The position numbers and the translations under genes were made by a program. The notes beneath the pieces were generated by a model. It was not told where the DNA came from. It saw nothing but the letters and a program-made list of their open reading frames with translations, and searched no databases. From Phoronis australis (taxonomy: Eukaryota; Phoronida; Phoronidae), in the NCBI GenBank assembly GCA_002633005.1, contig NMRA01000845.1:58636-122635 (forward strand): a stretch of 64,000 nucleotides of DNA. The letters run 5' to 3'. Below, piece by piece: positions 10,498-22,035 of this stretch (its first letter is position 1; every line of letters starts with the position of its first letter).

Positions 10498-12887
10498 GTA
10501 AAATGTAATGTAACTCAGGCCCGTAGCCGGGGAGTTCGTAGGGTTCGGTCAAACATCCTCGGGTAAAAGGTCCAGTCTCAGAATATGCGTAGGGTATAGA
10601 TGCACAGCAGCAACAGCAAAACCAACTAATAGAACTGTTGCAACAAAAGTTTTTTTCTGCTATTTTGTTATACTTGCTAACATAGTAAGGTTCAGGCATT
10701 TCTCAAATTTCAAAAGTGAAAGTGATTGAAACTTTAAAGAATGTTCAGGTGCGTATTCTTATTCCTCACTCGCTAGATGCAAATGGGATTGTCCGTGACG
10801 TCATCCCCGGAGAAAGGATTAAGGCAATCCCCAAATACTTCACAAATTTTAGTAACTCAACCTTGTTGACATGGTAACCATCGTCCAGATGTCGATAACG
10901 CAGACAGATCGAACGTCGCAAAAAGCTTAGCTCTTATATAACATTAAGGTTATCTCAAATCTTATTTAGTGGCCTCCTTTCTATCTCGTATATCAAAAAC
11001 CAGGTTTCGTCAACTAGTGAAAGTATATATTTTCTGAAAGAAATAATGCCAGGGATTATAAAAATATGTTTTATTTTTATTTTTATTTGCCATTTTATTA
11101 TTACGTTAACACTTTTTAATTGATAAGTTCATTTTTAAGAATGGTACACTCGTAGCAAAATATCCCCTCGGTCGAATGTGAAAACTTGTTAAATGAAACT
11201 GTCACCAGGTACCTCAAAAGCACTGTTTGAAATTTGCTATTGGATTTTTAATTTGGTTTCAAAAACAAGTTAAGTCGCAAAACGTAAAGTATTTTTTTGT
11301 AAAAATAGCATTCGTATTCGTCTTTGTTGCTTTACGCAAAAACTAGGTCTTTATACCAAAATGTCTAATAGTGTTTTTGAGATTGACGAATAAATATTAA
11401 GTTTGTAATCACTTGCAATGTCAACTGAATTTTCATTGCGTAATTAACTTAATTGTCACTTAAACGTTTTAACTTTGTACAGTACGTGGGATTTCCTGTA
11501 CCTCGTGTTATCTAGGTCAGAAGGTGGAGTCAACAGTAAGTAGACCGACAGTTTATTGCATACACACCAAGCGCCGGGGAGAATGTCAAGAATCCAAGTG
11601 TAAAATGGACAATAGAAATCGAGTCGCGATCAAGGCGCGCCGTGAGCACAAGATCGAATCAGCGAAATGTCAAATTACTCAGAAAATCATGAATTTCGGG
11701 GGGATTTATCTTGTTTAACAACTTGCTGTGTTAGTGAAAACTAAGTCACAAAGGCGGCTCAGCGACTCGGACTCGGTGCATTCGTTCTCAACGGTCGTAT
11801 ACATACAGACGAGCAACCCCCTCAGGATAAAAAACTGCGTTTTATCTTCGTTTTCCGCGGCACTTTTCTATGCTATGTACACCTCGTTGACTCAACATTA
11901 TGGCGACTCGGTGAATCAAAAGACTGAGGGTACTTACCAAAGGGCTCTGTGCCTGGAGCAGAGAGATTCGATTTGAGTGACAACCCTCTAATTTATGACC
12001 TCGGATAGTAATCAACACATTTCCAAGGTGGTTCTGCTAAGTCTTTTTTCTCGCTACACTGTATATATATTTCGTATTTGAAGTTCCCGAGAATGAAGAT
12101 AAGGGGCCTGTTCTTAAGTTTAAGATTTGTCTTAAATTCCGAACTTTGAAACTTCCACCTTCTGTTAGTTAATGAAATTAAAGGCAAAACTTACGCCAAG
12201 CATTTAATTCAAACTTAAGATCTCTTTCTTGAATTGGTTTTGAGACAAATTTAACTTTTATTTTAAAATTTACTAAAATTTAGGATTTGTCTTAGCTAAG
12301 TCAGTTTTGTTGGAACGGGCCCAAGGTATTTTTCAAAACGTGTGCAATATTGAAAACTGCCAATGTTTATGAATAAGGTTTGAGAAATCCGTCAATACTT
12401 ATTAAAGATAGTCTTTCAAGTATAGGACTTCTCAAATCCTATTTTATTTTAATCAATGAAATATCACAATCTAAATGAGTGTTTTAACTGTCCATGATTA
12501 CATGTACCTCATCATACCTGATCATCGATGACTCAAATATCGAGGTCATCCCATAAAACATGTAACGATTGCTGTTATCACATTATAGCTTGACCGTCAC
12601 GTTTGGGAGAAATGTCCGTGTAAATTTTAATGTACATTTCACTGCATATAGGTGACGTTCTGGTTAAATTATATGTATTTTACTGTTCATACTCTGAAAG
12701 ACGAGACTCAATTTTTCTGCATGCGAGGGCTATCATAAACCTTCAATAATCTTATTAAAACAATGTTGAACGTTGATGATTCAGGTATCATGTTTCATCA
12801 TGCCTTATATGAATAATATGTGGAAAATTGTTTAGTAGCAATTATTTTGTCGCACCTGAACTGTCTTGTTAACATCTTCATTTTAAG
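10498..12887 (+). other. Intron 2 of the Ly6-like gene (2.4 kb)
   Basis: The intron is bounded by GTAAAA at 10498 and the acceptor TTCATTTTAAG ending at 12887. It contains the MITE at 12104-12322. A CpG-richer patch at 11560-11960 has short open frames on the plus strand but no recognisable domain. Confidence 0.7.
12104..12322. mobile_element. MITE with GGGCC(T/C)GTTC inverted ends and AAG target duplication
   Basis: The left end GGGCCTGTTC and right end GAACGGGCCC are inverse complements at 9 of 10 positions. AAG flanks both sides (12101-12103 and 12323-12325), a 3-bp target-site duplication. Internal subterminal phrases (AAGATTTGTCTTAAATT, and GGATTTGTCTTAG near the right end) are also inverted relatives. 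Short length, no coding capacity and a 3-bp duplication fit a PIF/Harbinger-type MITE, although the duplication is not the TWA typical of that group. Confidence 0.7.
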
Positions 12888-13141
12888 TGGGTACCGGGTT
12901 GACGTCCTTTTCGAGATCATGTGCGGCTCCTTCTTCTGCAAAAATGGAAGAATGTAAAAGCGATGTTCACGGATCAACGTGTTTCACATCATGCGATTCA
13001 AGCGATCTCTGTAACGGTGGTACAGGTATTCCCCCAGGATACAACGAAAAAGGAGAGAAAGTTCCAGCAGACAACTCGATGAGAGTGAACTCTAAATTTC
13101 TGATCATATTAGTAGTAACTATAAGCCGTGGCGTTTTCTAA
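12888..13141 (+). CDS. Ly6/uPAR-family secreted protein, exon 3 (second half of domain and GPI signal)
   Basis: The exon is entered in phase 1 after TTCATTTTAAG. It encodes FSRSCAAPSS, then MEECKSD, then GSTCFTSCDSSDLCN. This supplies Cys 83, 94, 103, 107 and 113 and ends the domain with the family signature D-x-C-N. A linker rich in Gly, Pro and Lys follows. The chain finishes with a hydrophobic tail (SKFLIILVVTIS, then RGVF) before the TAA at 13139, which fits a GPI-attachment signal with a likely omega site among the Asn/Ser residues just before it. An AATAAA lies downstream near 13470. The ten-Cys pattern, exon phases, signal peptide and tail all agree, so this is a confident gene; orthology cannot be set from sequence alone. 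Confidence 0.88.
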
Positions 13142-16100
13142 ACTTCGATGTTGATGAGTTTGTTAGACTGAAGATGGGGCTGCATCACCAACACACAGTT
13201 TTCTAAAATCCGAGCGAAAAATGTATAATTCGGAAAACTTCGATTGCAATCTGTGAAGCCACATGAAACCCCATCTGTTGTTTGTGATGCGAGTTATCAA
13301 TCATAACTTCACTGTTGAAAGAATGGAGTTCACCGAAAATATTTATTGTAATTTGTAATTGTCAATTTTGAGTTGATTATCGCTGCATGATTTCGCTTTA
13401 TATACAGAAATGAAATATAAATTAAACATCTGAATTGCCTTCAGAATGTTTTTCTTGTCCAAAATGCAAAAAAATAAATAAATTAGGTGTTATGAAAAGT
13501 TTAGAAATTACTCAACATCGTCTGTAAATGATTTACTATTTAAATTATTCGTCAACTAACTTAAATGTATTTCTTAATACATGTAACCAAGGAACTACTT
13601 GTAAACGTGAAATGGACATTCTTCATGAAATTCAGGTACTACCCAAACACTTCAGGCATCTTGGTGGCACTTACACGTACACTAAACTTTTAAATCTGGA
13701 GCGTTTAGGAGGCCGTAGCACGCTGTCTTTTGATGCATTGTGATCGCATGCGATTGTGGCTTTTAGGATGAAAACTGTATTGTGCTCGTTTGTTTTGAAG
13801 TACCCAGTTAGCTGCTTTGAAGACGAAAAAAACCAAAAATGATTTATGTGCAAAGTTTGTGAATTCTCTTTCTGTCAGTAATCGAAAAGTGTCTCTTTTT
13901 CATTCCGCATGTGCGATGGCAAATTTATAAGTAGCGAAATATATAGAAGACAAGCTTTTGCAAGAAGTTTCATTTGCAACGGAAATCATATGTTAAGATA
14001 AATTGGAGGTAACCCTGTCTACGTTCAAACCATTAGACGTATCGTTGCTCCCTGACGTTTTTTAAGACTCACTCTTAAAAATATTCCCAGTCACACCGAC
14101 CCGTTCATTTCTATCAAATTCGCTTTAAATTGTCAAATGTGTACACTTCAAAATGATTAATACCTCTCTTACCCACTTTCTAATTTCCTGATATTTTACG
14201 TGCCAGAATTGAAAACAGACTTAATCACAAGATCCTTTCTGCCTCAAGTTGCAAAACATGACGTCCAGAGCATAGGAATGAGGAATGTTTCAAGTACAAT
14301 GTACCAGCCAGTCAAAGTGGCCAAAAGGATCATTGGCCTCAAAAAATGTAAAACTTGTCAATAGTGAACGACCACAACAGAGGTATGGAATTTAATGGTC
14401 GATGTATGTGTCAGCGGTTTTGGCGAGAAATTTATTGTAGAAGCTTGTCTTTTGTGTTGATCACGTAATACGGAAATTATTGTTGTGTAGGGTTTGCTTG
14501 ACAATTTTGTTTTTCTAGCCAAATGTCCACAAAGCATCAGATTCGAAATCAGTAAAATTATATACATGTATCCTTTAAAGTAGAAAGTCTGTAGAACTTG
14601 GCCTTTACTGTTTGTTAATCTGGCATCAGTTGGCTAACATGTACAGTTAGTAAAAGTTTGAATGAAGAATGATGAATTGGTAGCAAAACAAAAAATTCAG
14701 TAACATGTTAAATATGAGATCGTTTAAGAGTTTTTAAAGAAACTTGTTTACAGTTTTCTAAAATATCATTTTGTTTACATGAAAATACAGTGCAACAAGC
14801 ATAATATTTGAAAATTTCACATGTACATGTATAACCGTGTGTTCACATTCTCTGCTTGTATGCCCTTCTTCCCTCTGCCACATGTATTTCAATGTTAATT
14901 TCGCTACCTATATGCTCATTCCATTTATTGCCTGATGGTGAGAGATAAAGTCTTGAAATATAGCCTGTGTTTTAACTTGTTTGTTTGTTGTGTCTCGGTG
15001 TTTTGCTATACAACTGCAAAATGAAGAAAGGAGATTGCTTGGACACAACAAAAAACTCAGTGCCAAGCTGTCAAACAAAAATTTAGTCGTGTTTTTGTTT
15101 CGAAATTAGCCATATTTGGATATCTTTCTAGGGTTCTACCTAACTCCATTGGCGAATATTCTATTAAATGCGCTCCATCTAATCACAAAGACCATTAATG
15201 TATAAGATAAGCGACGTCGGAATTAGCTTTATTAAACAAAGCTAAAGCATATTAAGGTGGGAAACTAATCGATGAGGGTTCACTGAACTTCATTAACTTG
15301 TCAGCACTTAGACGATCAAGTCTTGTTTTTTGGTCAGTCTTCAAACTTTTTCCCCCGCCTCCTACCTTCCCGTTTCATAGTATTTTATTCTGGGAATGCT
15401 TTACGCCACCTCTTCATGGTTTATATTAGTGTCTCCATTTCGTGCATGTTTATGGCGGTTTTTGTGGCCCATCTTGATGTTAGAAAAAATAGTTTTATAT
15501 ACGTATTTGCTATAAATGTTGTACTCTATTACTTTTTCTCACATTACCTAGACTGTGTTACGACACGACTGGTTAATAACAGCGAGTACGTAATTTTGTA
15601 TAATACTTGGGCGAATCATAAATCATGAAACATAAATAATTCTTACCATTCCACAAGCGAACGGTATTCAGGGCAAGTGCAAACCTACATGTATGTCTTG
15701 TGTCTCGGAAGGCAGCCCTGTTCGCGGACTTGGCTGACATTGATCTGAGCAGGTGCTTTTAGTCGGTGAGCGCTGGTCTCAAAATGAGTCGGGGAAGAAA
15801 ACAGAACCATGTTTGCTTTTGGGCCTCTATTGTCGGAGGAGAAACATTAATTTGATTTGTTGAGTTGTCTTGTGGTGAGATATTAATTTGCTAAAACGAT
15901 ATTATACCCTGAAGGGCTGCCGAGACCGCTCATCAAATCACAAGCATTATATTTAATCTCTTTCAATCAAAAGATCATGTCACACTCAACGTTATACTTA
16001 CGCCTTTGGTACATGTACAACGTGTTTCCTAAATACGTATTATAGTTATTATTACACGTATTATTATCATTGATGCTTATCGAAAACCGTCGACATTTAC

Positions 16101-16802
16101 TAACAAGAATAATTAAGATTTCTAGCACTCGGATATTAATATCGGCAGACTTCGGTCTCCCACAGACTTTAATCGTGAAAACGTTATCAACAGCCACAGC
16201 ACTGAACAGGAGGAGAGATCAGCTTCAACCCAGCTGCATTTGTAAGTAAAACTTATAAGGAACTTCAAACTTTTCAATTGTTGATCTGCTTACTTCACAC
16301 CCCCACCTTTACATGCACGTGTATATTTAGTTTCCTGCGAGCACGGTCGGAAAGTCAGATGATATAAATTATATCTACATCACAGCAACAAACAAAATAT
16401 GGCAAAATAGAAATTCCTGAAGGCTGGTGAATTTTGCAAAATAGTAAATATGAAGCAGATATCGTACCCACAGGTTTTAGTAGCCTACTTAAATTGATTT
16501 TTTTTAATTTGAGTCACTTTTACGTTTTCAAAACCTGCGCGGTTTGAAAGTGCACTGAGAACGGCGAATTTTTCAGATACAAAAATCTTTAAATATTTTC
16601 GACATCATCGAAGAATTTGGCAAATTTTGTTGATTAAGATGTTAATTGATTTTAGTTTTTTCTTTAGTTTCTCTGACGAATGTTGCAACGTTATATTTTT
16701 AAAGCGTCGAATGTTTTTTTCAGTGTTTGAATGTTTATCCTCCTCTACGAAACAACATTATAAAAAACGAGTGATGAAACTTACAGCAATACAGCATAGA
16801 AA
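13142..16802. other. 3.7-kb stretch without a supportable gene
   Basis: It begins with the 3' untranslated region of the Ly6-like gene. The rest is AT-rich, with scattered ACATGTA palindromes (for example 14818-14832 and 16010). A 101-residue hydrophobic open frame at 15323-15628 has no start context, splice signals or domain and is not called. Confidence 0.4.
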
Positions 16803-17140
16803 TTATTCTGAGTAACCAAAGTAACCAAGAGATACTGTAACCACTTGACTGTAATTCAAAAAGGTTAACGAAAGGTTGAAAGCTGATGTCTTTTTGTACT
16901 TTTGTACAATTTCTGTGAAAATATATATTTTGGCCAGTATGATCAGTAAGCTAACATCAAATTTTTCCATCACAGTATTTTTCAAGACTCCAAACAAAGC
17001 AGTTACTTCGGCTACAGGCAGATCTACACAAGTTTGTTTTAGCCATTCGATGAACAGGAGCCAAAACGAGATACAAGACGACTTTCCCAAAACAAATGAA
17101 GAATGATTTCACTTTGAACATGTCATCTGCTTTTATTTAG
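16803..17140 (-). pseudogene. LINE ORF2 remnant: zinc-binding (zf-RVT) and C-terminal region
   Basis: On the minus strand the frame reads ...HLFWES..., then RFWLLFIEWLKQ, then DVSLLIILAKIYIF. The first two match the zf-RVT motif found after the reverse transcriptase in many LINEs (E-x-x-x-H-L-F-W-x-C ... F-W-x-x-F-x-x-W-L), with the zinc Cys replaced by Ser. The last matches the hydrophobic LIIL.AK.YI(Y/F) segment near the end of such ORF2 proteins. It lies downstream, on the same strand, of the reverse-transcriptase remnant at 18960-19420. The two are separated mainly by the inverted-repeat element at about 17190-18125, so they are probably one interrupted LINE. Confidence 0.55.
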
Positions 17141-17189
17141 ATTTTTTTACAAGAAGTTATTAGATCGCAATGTAGGCGGTATTGAAACC

Positions 17190-18125
17190 AACACAATTTC
17201 GCGTCTTTTGTACGGATTCTTTTAAAATCGCGTGGACCCCCACACCACTCGACCTCTGGCTACGACCCCATCGACCCACGGCACACAAACACCTCGGCTC
17301 AGTCTTCACAAGCTCGACTCGATCTGAACTTAGAACAACCGCTTACTTGCAGGACCAACGAGTTGTGTCGTGAGCTCGGGTGGCTTTTCCCTGCTTTTCT
17401 GCAATTAAGAGAGTCGATTAGGCCATTTGGAGAGCCAAAAATCAGAAAAAGACAACGCAACCAAATAAAATCAAAGAATTACACCAACGTTACAAATGTC
17501 GTTCCAGGCAAATTGTTAACGTCTCGTCTGCTTTTTAGTGAATGGCAGATTCAACATATTTTTGGGAGAGTGCGAGGAACCATTGAATACGTAATTTCTT
17601 CAGTAAGTACAATTTGAAAAAAACAAACTGTTAACCAAAAAGTATCCCAACGTTACATGGATTATATTGTAAACGAGTATACAATAGAATGCAAATAATA
17701 AAATTGTGGAATTATTTACATTTACTGTAATGTAGTGTACTCTCTCACTAAGTTTAGCAGAACAGGGCCGTTGGTGGCCGCTCGTGTAACTATTTCCGTG
17801 AAAACGTTAGCCTGCTCACAATTCACTATTTCAGATATGTTCCTACGCCACTTACTGTTTTTAACCACCAGACTTGAGCCAGAGCAGATTTGCATCATAT
17901 AGGTAAGTCTCGTGGGAAAGTCATTTAGCTACGTAATATGATGACGTAAAAAGCGCAAAGATACATCTATTGCCTCAGGACGTGGGTCGAGAGAGTTGAG
18001 GGGCGTGGGTCGAGGGGGCCCTGGGTGTTGGGTCGAGATGGTCACGGGTCGTGGGGTGTGGGGGATCGAGCGGTTTGAAAGGGTTTTAGAACAACCCCTT
18101 CTGTACAATTGAAAGGGAGTTGATT
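17190..18125. mobile_element. Foldback-type element inserted in the LINE
   Basis: The left part contains TTGTACGG, TTTTAAAATC and then CCCCCACACCACTCGACC. The reverse complement of the right part contains TTGTACAG, TTCTAAAACC and then CCCCCACACCCCACGACC. The ends are therefore imperfect inverted repeats of more than 100 bp. The right arm (17985-18065) is a G-rich run of CGTGGGTCGAG-type units and the left arm (17230-17290) is its C-rich complement. No coding capacity is seen. The exact edges are approximate. Confidence 0.45.
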
Positions 18126-18959
18126 TACTACCCTCCAGCATGTGCCAGGGTCATTGGAATTAACATTGTTCAAAACGAAATCATATTTACATCAGATACT
18201 CATCTGTTTCTGTATTTACAAGCTGTCTGAAGTGACTGTACTAAGGTGTCGTAAATATTTTCAGCTTGGGATTTGTTATGTAAAATTTTGGAAGGTTTGT
18301 TAAGGAAATGTCGTTTTTTTCTGTTCCTAAGACGACTATACAATGCGAAGGATGCACTTCTTCATCCGTAAAGTTCTAATATTGGGGGTTGGAAGCCATA
18401 ACTGTTACAAAACTCTTCGTAAGACATTAAAGTAGACTTCAATATTAAACAAATCACATGTACGATAAACACCTTTTAATACCAGGTCTTATAGAAAAAA
18501 GGATTTTTTATCAACACAGGGAGTGTAAATAATATTTATCGCTTTTGTCGCACATTTGAAACTGGAACGTGACATCGTGAAAACTTTCCTTCTAGAACAA
18601 ACTGTCAGTTCCGTCCGTTATATTCAAGAAAAACATCTCCCAGTTTGAAAAAACTTATCAACTCTACAACTAAGAACAGCTTCTTTGAGTTCACGAATGG
18701 CATTAGAGGTGAGTAGCCTACCAAACCAAGAAATTTTAATAAAAATCGAACATGAACCATTTTCAAAGCACCGTTGTCCTGACTTTGTACAGTTTCGTTT
18801 CGGCTAACCTAGTCATTTTTCCCAGTCCACGTGAAATCAGAAAAAAATTCTCTCCAATTCTTGAATTATGTCAGCTTAAGGACTAGGCCGGGATTGTATT
18901 AGATGGACTAATTTAGGCAATAAAATTGTCTTAACCTGGGTGAGTTATTTTACGTAATA

Positions 18960-19420
18960 CAGTAAGGATTCTTCTTGACCAACAGCTCATTATTTTTTTC
19001 TAGAAGCCTACTTGTAAAGTTAATATCGGGCATAATACTGTAATTAGTGGAGAGACAAATCTCCAAAAACATGAATGTTTTTTTTTTCATTAACGCAGAA
19101 TTTTCATCGCAGTCCTTTTTAACCAAAGCAAACACTTTTTCGTTTTCTCAATATTTAACTTCAAACCAGAAAATTGATCAATTAAATATAAAGATGATTT
19201 CAAAGACACTTCAGAGCCGTCCAAAATTAAACAAGTGTCGTCGACTTTTTGAAATATCAAAATTGACGCCAGTGATGACACCATCCTGTCCAACCTAAAA
19301 TTTCTAAACACAATACAAACAGGTGAGAAGAAATGAGGTTACCTTTACGGCAACCTCTTACAATTTCAAACAATTCTGAAAAAAATCCTTGTTTGATACC
19401 ACAAAGACTGGAATTGTTAT
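18960..19420 (-). pseudogene. LINE ORF2 remnant: reverse-transcriptase domain
   Basis: Minus-strand frames read GFFSELFEIVRGCRKGN followed by ISSHLFVLCLEILG (around 19300-19385), then VDDTCLILDGSE (DDT at 19234-19242), then SGLKLNIEKTK. These are reverse-transcriptase landmarks in order: RGCRQGDPLSP-like, catalytic (Y/F)xDD (here KVDD), and SGLKLN..KT. The frame breaks between the first and second block, and G-N-L replaces the usual G-D-P/L, so it is dead. The style is that of L1/Tx1-like LINEs. Confidence 0.65.
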
Positions 19421-19636
19421 AGGGTTCTTACTGTGCTTATTAATCTTGAGCAGAAATTAAAAGTACTACAAATGACTAGTAACAAATAATTTTTGAAATA
19501 GCTGTTGCCCAATTTAAGAAATGGTTTATTAACATGACGCAACTTCACCATCATAATTTTATTCATGCATACTGATCGACATCGATCAAGTCGTAGATAT
19601 CAACTCGTTTCCAATTTTTGTAGAGACGTCTCCACC

Positions 19637-20797
19637 ATGGCCGACGAAAGTGGATCAGGCAATCCCCTGCGCATATTCCATAGGAATTCGGCGAACACTA
19701 CGTCAAACTCGATGGTCCCAGTGAATTATCTCGCTGGGGTTGACCCGTTCCTCTATGGCTACCTATTCCCGTCTGTAGGCGCTGTCACCAGTTTGACAAA
19801 TATGATATTTCTCTTCGTTCTGTCCAAGAATGTTACCCCAAGCAATTTGATGCTGAGCGCGATTTCATTGTTTGATTGGGCCTCTTGCGTAGTTAGTCAA
19901 TCAATGTTTGTTGTCCTGTACACTTTAAACAACGTTGACTGGGTGCCGTACGAATGGTGTTTACCTTTCAAGCTAACACTACTGCACGTTCCGTCAGCTT
20001 TGCACATAGCTGCGTTGTGGACTACAATTTTTATGGCAACTCTAAGATGTTTTGTCGTTCGCAAACCTTTTCAAAATCATCTGGTAACCAAAAAGCTCAC
20101 AATGGGGTTGATTTTTGCTGCATTTCTAACAGGATTCTTTGTTAATTGTTCTCGTTTCTTTGACTCCCATTTTGAGCCTCTGACCGTCCGCTCAAGGAAA
20201 AACTCATCAGTGTTAGTAACTGGGTGCACTGAAGAAATCGAACCGTGGATTAGCAATCCTTCCACCTATCTCTCTACTTACTTTATAATAAAAAGCCTTT
20301 TCCAGAATTTTATACCAGTTATAACGTTGTTCACTTTAAATGTTTTTCTAATTCGTGAGATTCGCCTCGAAAAACGACCCCGGGGTGACAACAACGGAGG
20401 TCTTTCGGTGTGGAGCAGTCAACAGAGGTCGCGGAGATCTTCTAGCCGCCGCACCACAATCATGCTAGTTTTTATAGTGGCCTCCACCTTCTGCATCGAG
20501 ATTCCCGTCGGCGCATTGACAGCTGTCCAGATCGTCACATTGGATAAGCCACCTTATCTGAGAATGTACATGTACATATTTGGCATGTTATCGTTGCTGA
20601 ATTCTCCGATAAATTTTGTCATATACTGCTGCACTGGCTCCAACTTCAGATCAATATTTTGCGACATATTTTGCCCCTGTCTGAACACAAGCTCGACCCC
20701 TTCTGTGAAGCCGTGGAAAGAGCCCAATCCAAATCAGACAGCGAGAAGCCACAACCAAACGGTCTCGACCAGTCAAGAAGAAAGCATACACATATAA
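19637..20797 (+). CDS. Class A (rhodopsin-like) G-protein-coupled receptor, intronless
   Basis: The single exon encodes 386 residues. The start at 19637 is chosen for its strong context (TCCACCATGG); an in-frame ATG lies 24 codons upstream. Seven hydrophobic segments lie near residues 39-63, 70-95, 112-140, 155-172, 213-241, 273-297 and 310-332. Class A landmarks are Cys108 and Cys197 (disulfide pair), MATLRCFVVRKPF at the end of helix 3 in place of DRY, NSPINFVIY as the NPxxY equivalent in helix 7, then CCTGSNFRSIF as helix 8 with a Cys cluster for palmitoylation. NTTS near the N-terminus is a possible glycosylation site. A Ser/Arg-rich third loop offers phosphorylation sites. The overall look is closest to peptide receptors of the Srw/FMRFamide- or myosuppressin-receptor-like group, but the ligand is inference. 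It should act at the plasma membrane. Confidence 0.88.
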   Translation: MADESGSGNPLRIFHRNSANTTSNSMVPVNYLAGVDPFLYGYLFPSVGAVTSLTNMIFLFVLSKNVTPSNLMLSAISLFDWASCVVSQSMFVVLYTLNNVDWVPYEWCLPFKLTLLHVPSALHIAALWTTIFMATLRCFVVRKPFQNHLVTKKLTMGLIFAAFLTGFFVNCSRFFDSHFEPLTVRSRKNSSVLVTGCTEEIEPWISNPSTYLSTYFIIKSLFQNFIPVITLFTLNVFLIREIRLEKRPRGDNNGGLSVWSSQQRSRRSSSRRTTIMLVFIVASTFCIEIPVGALTAVQIVTLDKPPYLRMYMYIFGMLSLLNSPINFVIYCCTGSNFRSIFCDIFCPCLNTSSTPSVKPWKEPNPNQTARSHNQTVSTSQEESIHI

Positions 20798-21807
20798 CTA
20801 GAGTCTGAAATTTTGAAGAAAAGACAAGCGATGGTGAACATTCTCTCAGGAAAAGATCATACAGTTTTGAAGATTATTTTTTATCTTAACAAACTTGTCG
20901 GTTTAACAGCCGATAAATGTATTTTGGGGCTTTTTTGAAGTTTTTAGCTTTGACCAGAGTTATGAAACAACAAAGCCCGTTGTGTGTTTGTGATTTTATT
21001 ACAAATTGCAATTCTCGTCGTTGTCTGCCAGACATGCGCAGAAATCAAGGTGGCGTTACCAGTTAAGTACGCTTACATTAATGTGACTTTTTCGAGTTTG
21101 GTCTAACTTCGCCAGCAGGGCGTTATGTTACGACCGAGAGGTTCCAGTTTCGAATCCGCCGGTAATGCCTTTATAACGCCACCGTAGCCTTTTGCAGATG
21201 TAATATGCTAAAACAATTGCATTCTCAGAGGCTATAAGGTCGCGTTCCGTCCACGAAGCAAACTTTTGATTTAGAACCTTAAGGGCTATAAACTTGGTTT
21301 CAACTTGTTACTTGCTGTTGATGGGGCTTCAAGAGCTGCAGAACTTATACACTGTCGTGCATTCATTCAAGCGATGCCAAAAGTACGTCCGGTCTTACTT
21401 ATGGAGTAGTGCAAAGTTACATATGTACCATTTGTCGAGTCTACATCTTGGATTTTACGATACAAACTCCCGCTACATTTAATTGGCGTTTCTATATAAT
21501 TATTGTGAAGCGCATTTATTGCTGTGTAATAGAATTAAGTATGATACAATGCATTGTACCCCCAAGCTAACCTTATCCAATGTAATGTACCTACATGTAG
21601 CCTACAGGCTTATAGACTAGTGCCAAAAAGTTGACTCTGCAATGTTGTTTACTGCAAAGTTTTCTTTTAGACATGTACAATGTATAATATGTGGTTCATA
21701 GAACAAAATGAACTTGGCAGTACTTGGTGCAACCATGAGCACTTCATATAATTCACGCCATCTGGAATTTCAACCAACTTTCATCTTCTCAACATGATGG
21801 TTTGTAG
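20798..21807. other. Non-coding stretch after the GPCR
   Basis: This is the 3' flank of the receptor gene. At 21145-21165 there is a weak tRNA B-box-like motif (GTTTCGAATCC) without a foldable tRNA around it, perhaps an old SINE head. Nothing else is supported. Confidence 0.35.
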
Positions 21808-22035
21808 GATCCAGTAATGTATCGCTTCATGTATGAACCAGAGCATGCATACGTCAGTATTGTCACTGTGGATTCTGATGGTGTGAAAGACTTCTTTCAC
21901 CGCTTGCAACATTTACCTAAACAATGTGGCGTCAACTTCAGCATATGTAGCTACACAGTGGCTCCTAACCCGCTCGAATTTGTGCAGAAGGGTATGGCTG
22001 CATACACACAGAAGGTTGTTGAACATAACGTTGTT
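21808..22035 (+). CDS. Coding-like fragment, unrecognised
   Basis: After an acceptor-like TTTGTAG the frame runs DPVMYRFMYEPEHAYVSIV, then VDSDGVKDFFHRLQHLPKQ, then CGVNFSICSYTVAPNPLEF, and stops at a TAG at 22036. Composition and codon flow look like real protein. Donor-like GGTATGG and AGGTTG occur near the end. Possible companion pieces are a Cys-rich frame at 22119-22336 and a frame at 22569-22650 reading NYDGRNYPAIADVAETW. Whether these form one gene or a decayed transposon ORF is not known, and I do not recognise the family. Confidence 0.3.

Noticed and set aside
11483-11535. First candidate for the middle Ly6 exon (GISCTSCYLGQ between TACAG and GTAAGT)
   Set aside because: It ends in phase 0 and does not join the last exon in frame. 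The segment at 10345-10497 fits both neighbours in phase 1 and supplies all five expected cysteines.
15323-15628. 101-residue hydrophobic open frame as a membrane protein
   Set aside because: It is T-rich sequence giving Phe/Tyr/Val runs by composition. No start context, splice signals or similarity are seen.
21120-21170. tRNA gene near the GPCR
   Set aside because: There is only a B-box-like GTTTCGAATCC. The T stem does not pair and no A box is found at the right distance.
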